The translations under genes and the position numbers were made by a program. Under the pieces are notes generated by a model. It was given only the letters and a program-made list of their open reading frames with translations, ran no database searches and was not told the origin of the DNA. Of a stretch of 37,946 nt of DNA, positions 15,986 to 22,505 are shown in pieces; the first letter of the stretch is position 1; each line of letters begins with the position of its first letter. Source of the stretch: Myxococcales bacterium (GTDB lineage: Bacteria; Myxococcota_A; Polyangia; Polyangiales; Polyangiaceae); NCBI GenBank assembly GCA_023248745.1, contig JAHFDZ010000022.1:1-37946 (forward strand), read 5' to 3'.

Positions 15986-17386
15986 CTAAGGCAACTTGCT
16001 CGGGCGGAATCCGATGGACTCCCATCGATCGCGTTGCATGTGTCGCCCGGCTTCGGACACTGCGATTTTGTTGTGCACCAAAACGCCGCCGGCGAAATAG
16101 TTGTGCGGCCAGTCGACGGACAGATCGATTACGTCAGCAGCTTGGGCAACTTCGACAGGCGCGCGCTCAAGGCGGTAGGGCGACAGATCAGGTCCAAGCA
16201 AAAGCGCGTTCGCCGAGAGGTCTGCTGCTGGAACGAACTGCTGCCCATCAAACACGGGATGTGACTTCGTGATTTGGAGCGACCCGAGCGAGATCGTTGC
16301 CGCTGCGAAAGCGCGTGTCGTCGCGCGAACGTGGGTGAGCTGTCGCCGCTTTTCGATAGGGTCGAACGCCCAGACGGCGTCACCTGGATGGAGCCGCTCA
16401 ATTGGTGTGGAGCCCGTTGGCGTCGCCACGGCCGTTCCGACCGCGATGCACATGAAATAGCTGCGTCTCTCGGCATGAAGAACGTCGCCCGACGGACTCA
16501 TCACGACTTCGATGAGGTCAGCATTGTTGTGGCCCATCGAAGAAGACTCAGCGTGAACCGAAAACCAGACAACGAGGTTCCCTGCGCGATCCTCTACGAC
16601 AACGTCAGAGGGCGATAGTGGTGCTGCGAGCGGCAAGAATTTCGCCGCCGCTGCTGATGCCCGCGACTTGACGTCTGCCATGGGGAGTCTTGTGGCTGTC
16701 GACGGCTCGATGGTGAGATGCGTGTTAGCGGTTTCGAAAGACACTTTGGGCGTGCCGTCCGAAAACACGAGAGAGCCCGACACTCTTAGTGTGTACTCGC
16801 CGGCCTTGGAGAAGAGATCGGCGGGTCCGCCCTCCCAACTCCACGCTGGAAATCCGCGATGGAATTGAATTCCCTCGGGCCGCACTTCGATGACGAACGA
16901 GGTGTCTGCCGCGAACACTTCCTCGTAGGCCCCGACGCCGGGCTGCGCGCGCACCTTTCGCGTTTGAGCTACGCCACCGGGTCCGACAATCTGCACCGAG
17001 AAAGTATCGAGTGATCGAAATCGGTCAATTTTCTTACCCATGACGAGGTCCGAAATCGTGAGTGGTGCGCCGGACGCCTTGAGCCACATGAACGCAAGAC
17101 CCACGGAATCTTTCACGGTGAGCTTCGAAGCAAAGGCTCGCGCCTTGGTGATGAGTCCCGCTTGAGGCTTGCTTGTTGAAATGTGCTCGGCAAGTGCCGG
17201 AGGCAGAGCGAGCTTTGGTAGACCGGATGCGAGCGGTGGCGTTGCGGCATCGAGTGCGGGCGGCGTCGCGCCGTCGGGTAGGGACGCATTGACGTCAGGC
17301 GCATTGGCTGCAACGGGGGACCCGCAGCGTCCGCACCCCGCGAGAACAAGCGCGGCAAATGACAAGAAGTGAATTCGATTCCGCAT
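15986..17386 (-). CDS. Lipoprotein with C-terminal Hint (intein/hedgehog-type) domain (466 aa)
   Basis: ATG 17386 has an AAGGGG site and lies 7 bases after the methyltransferase stop. Signal peptide with lipobox LAGC (Cys 18), then a Pro/Ala linker and an unknown beta-rich region to about residue 310. Residues 313-440 form a Hint domain: C313-IAVGTAVATPTG (block A), IERLHPGDAVWAFD, a block-B-like TKSHPVF with H376, and the block F/G end WPHNYFAGGVLVHNK with H438-N439. The residue after Asn is Lys, not Ser/Thr/Cys, so full protein splicing is unlikely; N-terminal cleavage at Cys313 or Asn cyclisation, as in bacterial intein-like domains, is possible. A 27-residue basic tail follows. It is the second gene of a pair with the methyltransferase. 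Confidence 0.87.
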   Translation of the reverse strand: MRNRIHFLSFAALVLAGCGRCGSPVAANAPDVNASLPDGATPPALDAATPPLASGLPKLALPPALAEHISTSKPQAGLITKARAFASKLTVKDSVGLAFMWLKASGAPLTISDLVMGKKIDRFRSLDTFSVQIVGPGGVAQTRKVRAQPGVGAYEEVFAADTSFVIEVRPEGIQFHRGFPAWSWEGGPADLFSKAGEYTLRVSGSLVFSDGTPKVSFETANTHLTIEPSTATRLPMADVKSRASAAAAKFLPLAAPLSPSDVVVEDRAGNLVVWFSVHAESSSMGHNNADLIEVVMSPSGDVLHAERRSYFMCIAVGTAVATPTGSTPIERLHPGDAVWAFDPIEKRRQLTHVRATTRAFAAATISLGSLQITKSHPVFDGQQFVPAADLSANALLLGPDLSPYRLERAPVEVAQAADVIDLSVDWPHNYFAGGVLVHNKIAVSEAGRHMQRDRWESIGFRPSKLP

Positions 17387-17393
17387 GGACCCC

Positions 17394-18056
17394 TTAGTCA
17401 GGCTTCGCGAACGCAAGGACGAAACAATCGTTCGAACCCCGCACGCGGTTGGGTTGCTTCGCCGCTGGATTCCAATCGCGTGCGTCATCAGGATTGCGGA
17501 AGAAGTGCCCCTCGGCGACGAGCTCGAAACCTGCTTGCGTAACCTCGTTGCGCACGAAGTCTTCGTCAATTCGGTGCAAACTGATCGCGTCCTCGATTCC
17601 GCTGCCTGGGCGAGCGCTCGAATCGATCACGACGTAGCGGCCGCCCGGACGCAGGGCGCGAAACACGGCTTGGTTCATGCGGGTGCGATCGGCGTGGAGC
17701 CACAGGGCGTCGTGATAAAAAATATTGATCAGCACGAGATCGAGATTGTTCGCTTCGTCGGGTAACGGATCGTCGAGGTCGCGATCGAGTGGCACAACGC
17801 ACGCGTTGACGGGACGTGCAAGCCGCGCAGCCAAAGGCTTCGCTGCAAATCGCTCGAGCACCACATGAACATTGTGCGCGAACACAACGCCCGTTGGCCC
17901 CACCGCGTGCGCCAACAGTTCGGTCGTGTATCCCGTCAGCGCACCGAGTTCGGCAACTCGATTGCCGGGTTGAAGATGCAAAAAGGCGAGGAGCTCCGCG
18001 GGCCTTCGCGCGGCATCCAGTACGAGGTCGTTGGGCAAGCGATCGTGAGCGTGCAT
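17394..18056 (-). CDS. Class I SAM-dependent methyltransferase, COG4798-like (220 aa)
   Basis: A Rossmann-fold methyltransferase: RPAELLAFLHLQPGNRVAEL leads into motif I (VAELGALTGYTTELLAHAVG). LDLVLINIFYHDALW follows as the motif IV strand, then LRPGGRYVVIDSSARPGSG (motif V/VI). The pattern matches the predicted methyltransferases of COG4798. ATG 18056 is chosen because the extension to a GTG at 18185 is Arg-rich and unlike the family. No signal peptide, so it is cytoplasmic; the substrate is unknown. The Hint lipoprotein follows after 7 bases, suggesting co-transcription without an obvious functional link. Confidence 0.87.
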   Translation of the reverse strand: MHAHDRLPNDLVLDAARRPAELLAFLHLQPGNRVAELGALTGYTTELLAHAVGPTGVVFAHNVHVVLERFAAKPLAARLARPVNACVVPLDRDLDDPLPDEANNLDLVLINIFYHDALWLHADRTRMNQAVFRALRPGGRYVVIDSSARPGSGIEDAISLHRIDEDFVRNEVTQAGFELVAEGHFFRNPDDARDWNPAAKQPNRVRGSNDCFVLAFAKPD

Positions 18057-18231
18057 GGTTGTGCGCGAGACTACTCCCCTTAGAACCACAACACGAAAAG
18101 TCTGTGGTCTTACGCATCGAGAGATACGACGCTCGTGACATGCACGAGGCGATCGAAGGCGATCGTGCGACGACGACAAAGCCACACCCAGCTACGTGCC
18201 GCATCTTCGATGCGACACATAGTTGAGCAAC

Positions 18232-18244
18232 CGTCAGGCTGACG
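18232..18244 (-). terminator. Short hairpin downstream of the desaturase gene
   Basis: CGTCAG-G-CTGACG lies about 40 bases past the desaturase stop on the minus strand, with a second small hairpin (CGCATC-TTC-GATGCG) further on. Together they may separate the PaaX-desaturase unit from the methyltransferase unit. There is no T-run and the support is weak. Confidence 0.25.
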
Positions 18245-18283
18245 AGGTTTGCGCGATGAGTGGTGACCTTAGGCGCCACTTTC

Positions 18284-19264
18284 TCACGGTGTCCACGAAG
18301 GTGCAGCGTGCATTTGTTTCAGCACTTGACCATAGTCCGGGGCAAAATTTCGTTCGTTGAACGCACCGCGCTCGCGAAGCAGCCGATGCATCGCCGCCAG
18401 GCGATAGTGCGGAACCGTCATGAGCAAGTGATGCTCGAGGTGATAGTTGACGTTGTGCGGTGCAACCGTGAGTCGGGCGAGCAGCGAGGCAATTGTGGTG
18501 CGTGTGTTGAGTAGCGGATCTTCGGATCGCTCAGTGCATGCGTGTTCTGCCATTGAGCGCACGCGAAGAAAGAGGCCGAACGTCGTGAGGTAGGCGAGGA
18601 ACCAAAGAAGATAGAGCCGACCGTGACCGAGCCAATTCAGGCTAAGCGCGATCATCGCATTCGTAACCACTACAGGACCAATACGCGTCACTGCATTGCG
18701 TGCAATTGCGAGCGGGCTTGGTGAAATGCGCCGCGCTCCTGTGGATGCGGTGTAACTCAGAAACCCTAGGTCCATCGCGATGAGTCCGAAGATGCGACGA
18801 ACGCCTGCGATGCCCGTGATGTCTCGCAGCAGTTTGCGTGCGAGACCACCGCGAGTTGTTGGAAACGGCGTGACAAGACCAAGGTCTGGATCGTCGTCGG
18901 TCCCGGTGCGCGTGTGGTGGCGCAAATGATGTTCGCGATAGCGAAAGAGATCGCTCCAAACGGGTGCGCCGCAAAGCCAATGGCCCGCGAAGTCGTTGAG
19001 CCGGCGCGTGCGGAAAAGCGATGCGTGCGCGCACTCGTGCATCAATACCGCGAGCGCCAATTGCCGTCCGCCAAGCACAATCACAGCGATCGCAATCGTC
19101 AACGGTCCGGGCCACTTCGCAACGAGCGCGAATGAGGCTGCGATGATCGACCACGTGGTGAGGACCGAAACGATGGCGCGGAAATCGGAACGTGTCGTGA
19201 GCGCGCGGATCTCTTCGCGGTCGAGAATAGCAAGCGCGCCGGTCTGCCCTGTCTTTGCTCTCAC
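18284..19264 (-). CDS. Membrane fatty acid desaturase (326 aa)
   Basis: All three histidine boxes of the membrane desaturase superfamily are present: HECAH (76-80), HHLRHH (112-117) and HLEHH (275-279), between hydrophobic spans. The enzyme would insert a double bond into an acyl chain using O2 and a di-iron centre. The start is taken as the GTG at 19264, whose last two bases overlap the TGA of the upstream PaaX-like gene (GTGA) and which has an AGGGAG site 5 bases away; a TTG at 19303 is inferior. The tight overlap implies translational coupling and control by the PaaX-like regulator. Confidence 0.92.
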   Translation of the reverse strand: MRAKTGQTGALAILDREEIRALTTRSDFRAIVSVLTTWSIIAASFALVAKWPGPLTIAIAVIVLGGRQLALAVLMHECAHASLFRTRRLNDFAGHWLCGAPVWSDLFRYREHHLRHHTRTGTDDDPDLGLVTPFPTTRGGLARKLLRDITGIAGVRRIFGLIAMDLGFLSYTASTGARRISPSPLAIARNAVTRIGPVVVTNAMIALSLNWLGHGRLYLLWFLAYLTTFGLFLRVRSMAEHACTERSEDPLLNTRTTIASLLARLTVAPHNVNYHLEHHLLMTVPHYRLAAMHRLLRERGAFNERNFAPDYGQVLKQMHAAPSWTP

Positions 19265-20049
19265 GCGCACTCCCTGTTGGCGTCGCCGAAAAAAGTCGCC
19301 CAAATTGCAACGCCAGTCGCGTCATAAATTGTCGTCATCTCGATCAATTTGCGACGCGCCTCTTCGTCGACCATGGGTGTTGGAAGCAGCGGGTCGAAGA
19401 GAATTGCGTGGATGGCCTTGCCACCCAACGAGAACGCCTCGCGCGCAGCGTCTTCGAACGCAAGCCCCTTCAGCCGCTCGATTCCTGACGCGAGAGCCGT
19501 CGTGAGGGAGGCATACGAATCGTCAAGACTCTGAACATCCCAAAGGCTCTCGGGTGTTGGCTCGAACGGGTCGATATCGCGCATCGCAAACGTCATGGCC
19601 TCTCGATCGAGGCCCAGGCGAAGAAGCCGCGCGCGCAGATACGTTGCGCCCCCTTGCAAGTTGTCGGGTCGCACAAAGAAGCCGGATTGCAGCGCACGAA
19701 AGCCGCACAGTCCGAGTGCACGCAGCTGCCTCCGGTACGCTGTGCGATCGGCATTGGACAGGCCCTTGGTATGGACGGCGATCCACCCACCGTTCCACGG
19801 CACCAAATCTTCGAGCACGTGGCGCCATCGACGCTGAGCCTCGGCGAGCTCTTTCGCTTCGGGGCCGAGTGCATAGACGCCACGTTCTGGCGAGATCAGG
19901 AGCCCTTGCTCGCGCATACGCGTGAGGGTGACGCGTAAGTGGTTTTCAGAAATGTCGAAAAGACTCGCAGCAGCAACGAGCGCACGAACGGCCATCTGCT
20001 GCGAAGGACTCGCCGCGAGCACGTCGAGCAAGATGCGCTTCGCATTCAC
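19261..20049 (-). CDS. PaaX-family transcriptional regulator (262 aa)
   Basis: The N-terminal winged helix (LVAAASLFDISENHLRVTLT, then RMREQGLLISPERGVYALG) and the central/C-terminal PaaX domains (WNGGWIAVHTKGLSNADRTA, LRALGLCGFRALQSGFFVRP) fit the GntR-like PaaX repressor family. The classical member senses phenylacetyl-CoA. Start GTG 20049 directly follows an in-frame TAA, so no longer form is possible. No phenylacetate genes are nearby; instead the gene overlaps a fatty acid desaturase, suggesting that this paralogue responds to an acyl-CoA and controls membrane unsaturation. That role is inference. Confidence 0.9.
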   Translation of the reverse strand: MNAKRILLDVLAASPSQQMAVRALVAAASLFDISENHLRVTLTRMREQGLLISPERGVYALGPEAKELAEAQRRWRHVLEDLVPWNGGWIAVHTKGLSNADRTAYRRQLRALGLCGFRALQSGFFVRPDNLQGGATYLRARLLRLGLDREAMTFAMRDIDPFEPTPESLWDVQSLDDSYASLTTALASGIERLKGLAFEDAAREAFSLGGKAIHAILFDPLLPTPMVDEEARRKLIEMTTIYDATGVAIWATFFGDANRECA

Positions 20050-20058
20050 TTATGGAAT

Positions 20059-20075
20059 GGTACACTGTGAATACC
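20059..20075. promoter_or_regulatory. Possible operator upstream of the PaaX-like gene
   Basis: An inverted repeat GGTA-N9-TACC lies 10 bases upstream of the GTG start. Its place suggests autoregulation by the PaaX-like protein. The arms are short, so support is weak. Confidence 0.25.
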
Positions 20076-20189
20076 GATGCGACAAGTGATGTAATGTTGG
20101 ATCAGGGCCGGCGCATCTAAATCTTAAACAAAACCAAGACCTTGCGCCGTTGGCCCACCGCGGGCCTCGATTCTTCGCATTTCCCTAAA

Positions 20190-20205
20190 CCCTCTTCACC
20201 TGATC
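20190..20205. repeat. Left inverted copy of the GATCAGGTGA repeat
   Basis: CCCTCTTCACCTGATC is an imperfect inverted copy of the GATCAGGTGATGAAGGG found at 20794-20810. A further CCTGATC follows at 20212-20218. The copies flank the four-helix-bundle gene on both sides. Confidence 0.5.
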
Positions 20206-20216
20206 GGCTCGCCTGA

Positions 20217-20250
20217 TCGTGCTCGGATTCCAAGTCGAACCCGAGCACGA
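20217..20250 (-). terminator. 10-bp stem hairpin after the four-helix-bundle gene
   Basis: TCGTGCTCGG and CCGAGCACGA form a perfect 10-bp stem around a 14-base loop, 12 bases past the stop of the four-helix-bundle gene on the minus strand. It is a good candidate for an mRNA 3'-end hairpin, though a T-run is absent. Confidence 0.5.
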
Positions 20251-20262
20251 GCGGCACGGCCT

Positions 20263-20622
20263 CTACCGCATGAGGCCTGTGAGCAAAGCGACGACGCGTT
20301 CGGCGATCGGCAGGCAACGGTCGGTCGCGCCAGACTCAGTGTCGCCTGCGAGCTCGGCAATCTCGACCGCGGCGACCGCTTCGATCGCCTCACCGCGCGC
20401 GATCGCAAACGCACGAGCCTTGTCGGGCCGCGTCACGCGACCGGCGCCCTCGGCAATGTTGAGACACGTGCTCTTCGCCGCACGGAGCGCTTGATCGCGA
20501 AGGTGCGCATCTTTGATGCGTGCTGCGCGTACCGCGAGAAGCAGTTGGACTGCGACTTCGTAGGCGACGAGTCGATGATGAGCCAGCTTTGAACGAGGAG
20601 GAGGTGTGATGGGGCTTTCCAT
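20263..20622 (-). CDS. Four-helix-bundle protein, 23S rRNA intervening-sequence (IVP) type (119 aa)
   Basis: ATG 20622 with a G-rich stretch just upstream gives a 119-residue protein, the usual size of this family. It has the typical pattern LVAYEVAVQLLLAVRAARI, then LRDQALRAAKSTCLNIAEGA with the near-invariant NIAEG, then KARAFAIARGEAIEAVAAVE, and a last helix LPIAERVVALLTGLMR. The founding members are encoded in intervening sequences of 23S rRNA genes; stand-alone copies like this are common and their function is unresolved. A longer in-frame extension to 20817 is not protein-like. The gene sits between GATCAGG repeats and next to an IS element. Confidence 0.85.
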   Translation of the reverse strand: MESPITPPPRSKLAHHRLVAYEVAVQLLLAVRAARIKDAHLRDQALRAAKSTCLNIAEGAGRVTRPDKARAFAIARGEAIEAVAAVEIAELAGDTESGATDRCLPIAERVVALLTGLMR

Positions 20623-20754
20623 GCCCCCCAACGCGCAGGTCGCATGACAGCGACGGGTAAGACGATTGACTATCGCGCGGGAGCTGGCGGGCGACGTGCG
20701 CGCCAAGGCGTGGGAAGCCCCATCACGGCGACGACGATGCTGGTCCACGAAGAG

Positions 20755-20806
20755 GATCAGGATCAGGTGATGAGGGGGATCAGGGCTGAAGGGGATCAGG
20801 TGATGA
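20755..20806 (+). repeat. Cluster of GATCAGG direct repeats
   Basis: GATCAGG occurs four times in 46 bases (20755, 20761, 20778, 20794). Two copies extend to GATCAGGTGATGA (20761-20773 and 20794-20806), spaced 33 bases apart. The cluster lies upstream of the four-helix-bundle gene and a few bases from the IS left end; a related inverted copy is on the other side of the gene. Confidence 0.7.
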
Positions 20807-20819
20807 AGGGATGGCATTC

Positions 20820-20837
20820 CCCCGATTTCGTTGACAC
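20820..20837. repeat. IS left terminal inverted repeat
   Basis: CCCCGATTTCGTTGACAC pairs with the right repeat at 17 of 18 positions and lies 4 bases outside the transposase stop. Confidence 0.85.
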
Positions 20838-20841
20838 CTGT

Positions 20842-21714
20842 TTACGCGACCAAGTCGTTAGCAAAGTCTGCTTCGAACTGGGCGGGTGATTTGTAACCGA
20901 TCGATGAGTGAATACGCTTTCGATTGTAAAAGACTTCGATGTACTCGAAGACAGCAGCTCGCAGTTCGGCTCTGGTTTTCCAGGTGTGTCGATGCACGAG
21001 TTCAGTCTTGAGCGTCGAGAAGAACGATTCTGCGACGGCGTTGTCCCAGCAATTGCCTTTGCGACTCATGCTGGTCGCGATGCCTCGGTTGCACAACGCT
21101 TGTTGATATTCAGCGCTCGAGTATTGGCAGCCGCGGTCGGAGTGATGCAAAAGGCCGCGGGTTGGCTTTCGTATCGACAGCGCCATGTCGAGTGCGCTGA
21201 GCGGCAAGCTGGTGTCGAGGTTTTTTCCTAGAGCCCAGCCAACGATGCGGCGCGAGAAGAGGTCGAGGATTGCTGCGAGATAGCACCAGCCCTCGGCGGT
21301 CTGGATGTACGTGATATCCGTCACCCAGCGCTCGTTCGGTTTCTTCGCCGAAAAGTCTCGCCCGAGCGTGTTGGGGGCATGCTTGTAGTGCGCATCCGCA
21401 ACCGTGGTGATTCGAAAGCGGCGAGTGGGACGCCCCTGAATTCCAAGGGCTCGCATCGAGCGTTCAACACGATGTTTGCCACAGCTCACGCCTTCGGCTT
21501 GGAGCTGCTTGTAAACGCGCGGACTGCCGTATGTGCGCTTACTTTCCGTATGGATGCGTCGCATGCGCTCGTGCAATGCAAGCTCTTGAGCAGTGCTTTC
21601 GCTCTGAGTCCGACTGGCCCACGCGTAGTAACCCTGGCGTGTAACACCGAGCAAACGACACAAAGCAGCGACTGGAAATGATGCCTTCTCCGCCGAGATG
21701 AACGCGAATCTCAC
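20842..21714 (-). CDS. IS3-family transposase OrfB, rve catalytic subunit (290 aa)
   Basis: Contains the HTH_21-like region (KRTYGSPRVYKQLQAEGVSC) and the retroviral-type integrase core with a complete DDE triad: D133 in WVTDITY, D193 in HHSDRGCQY and E229 in DNAVAESFF, with the 35-residue D-E spacing of the family, followed by YNRKRIHSSIGYKSP. The GTG at 21714 overlaps the OrfA stop (GTGA). Upstream its frame stays open back to the A7 run at 21744-21750, so an OrfAB fusion by -1 frameshifting is the expected active transposase. Full length and apparently functional. Confidence 0.94.
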   Translation of the reverse strand: MRFAFISAEKASFPVAALCRLLGVTRQGYYAWASRTQSESTAQELALHERMRRIHTESKRTYGSPRVYKQLQAEGVSCGKHRVERSMRALGIQGRPTRRFRITTVADAHYKHAPNTLGRDFSAKKPNERWVTDITYIQTAEGWCYLAAILDLFSRRIVGWALGKNLDTSLPLSALDMALSIRKPTRGLLHHSDRGCQYSSAEYQQALCNRGIATSMSRKGNCWDNAVAESFFSTLKTELVHRHTWKTRAELRAAVFEYIEVFYNRKRIHSSIGYKSPAQFEADFANDLVA

Positions 21715-22064
21715 TCGCTTTCTTTCGCGAAGAAGGCTGCTGCTTTTTTTAGGATTGCCCGATCCATCTCGAGCGACTCGATTCTCTTGTTGGCGGTCGA
21801 CAGATCGTTGTTGGCAACCGATAGCTCGCGTTCCAATCGCTCGACGCGATCTGCATCACTTTCGTTCGGCGGAATGGGCAACGTTGTTGACGATCTTGTT
21901 TTCTTAGCTGACCTCTTGGCCATATGTACTTTGTACCAGCTCCGAATGGTCCAGGAGCTAACCCCAAGACGATCGGCAACCTGAGGGATGCTTGCGTCAG
22001 ATTCGAGTAGCAACGTTAAGGCGTCGGATTTGAATTGCTCTGAGTAGCGGCGACAGACACGCAT
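21711..22064 (-). CDS. IS3-family transposase OrfA, HTH subunit (117 aa)
   Basis: The N-terminal helix-turn-helix of the HTH_8/IS3 OrfA type (YSEQFKSDALTLLLESDASI, then VADRLGVSSWTIRSWYK) recognises the terminal repeats. A C-terminal leucine-zipper-like coiled coil follows (DRVERLERELSVANNDLSTA, NKRIESLEMDRAILKKA). ATG 22064 has a GGAGG site about 6 bases upstream. The end overlaps OrfB by 4 bases. Confidence 0.93.
   Translation of the reverse strand: MRVCRRYSEQFKSDALTLLLESDASIPQVADRLGVSSWTIRSWYKVHMAKRSAKKTRSSTTLPIPPNESDADRVERLERELSVANNDLSTANKRIESLEMDRAILKKAAAFFAKESE
21744..21750 (-). other. A7 slippery site for -1 frameshift (OrfA to OrfAB)
   Basis: On the minus strand OrfA reads CTA-AAA-AAA-GCA here. 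A -1 slip on this A7 run leads into the OrfB frame, which has no stop between the run and the OrfB start. This is the standard way IS3 elements make their fused transposase. Confidence 0.75.
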
Positions 22065-22082
22065 GAGAAACCTCCATGATGC

Positions 22083-22100
22083 GTGTCAACGGAATCGGGG
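22083..22100. repeat. IS right terminal inverted repeat
   Basis: GTGTCAACGGAATCGGGG is the complement of the left repeat with one mismatch. It lies 18 bases upstream of the OrfA start. Confidence 0.85.
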
Positions 22101-22119
22101 AACCTCAGGTGGGTCGTCG

Positions 22120-22413
22120 ATGCCGGAGCGGATCGCATCGACGAGGACGTTGAACGACCATGAGGCGCGTCGCATCTTGCCGATTTGGCTTGTTGGTAAT
22201 GTTGGCTATACCTATCCGTGGGGGATTGCGAAAAACGAGTACGACGTTCCTGTGAATCGAACGCGGTGGGGCGTTGTGCTGTTCAAATTGCCAGCCGACA
22301 AATTTTGCAGGCAAGTGACCTTCTCCCATACCGAGGAGTACCAAGGCGGCGGAAGCTATGTGCGCGGCAAAGACGTCGTTCTCGACAAGTTGCGCTTTCA
22401 GGCGTGCCAATAA
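22120..22413 (+). CDS. Hypothetical protein beside the IS, possibly 5'-truncated (97 aa)
   Basis: From ATG 22120 the translation is protein-like: aromatic and charged residues in balance, for example LPIWLVGNVGYTYPWGIAKN and FCRQVTFSHTEEYQGGGSYV. The frame also runs back into the IS right end, and only 12-19 bases separate this ATG from the IS, so the original start or promoter may have been lost. No convincing N-terminal half is visible on the other side of the IS. No signal peptide and no known family. It may be a broken gene or an intact small protein. Confidence 0.5.
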   Translation: MPERIASTRTLNDHEARRILPIWLVGNVGYTYPWGIAKNEYDVPVNRTRWGVVLFKLPADKFCRQVTFSHTEEYQGGGSYVRGKDVVLDKLRFQACQ

Positions 22414-22505
22414 GCATCTCTCCTTGGCCTTTTGTGGATGAGCTGAACCGTCACCCGTTATGAGGACGTGCGCGTTGCCTGGTTCGCGAGTACACCCGAG
22501 GCACA

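Larger units (their letters stand above)
20820..22100 (-). mobile_element. IS3-family insertion sequence, about 1.28 kb
   Basis: The element consists of two overlapping transposase genes on the minus strand between terminal inverted repeats. The matched cores are 20820-20837 and 22083-22100 (GTGTCAACGGAATCGGGG at the right end; 17 of 18 positions match the left). Extending outward, a TG at 20812 and a CA at 22106-22107 could be the true IS3-type tips, with a 1-base indel. No target-site duplication could be seen at either choice, so the flanks may have changed since insertion. Both ORFs look intact, so the element may still be active. Confidence 0.88.

Noticed and set aside
15775-15989. Frames on both strands through the 30-bp palindrome
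   Set aside because: Both encode GDLPALVNR only because the DNA is palindromic; no start or ribosome site supports either.
20740-20810. GATCAGG repeats considered as a CRISPR array
   Set aside because: Units are 7-13 bases with irregular spacing and no unique spacers; there are no cas genes.
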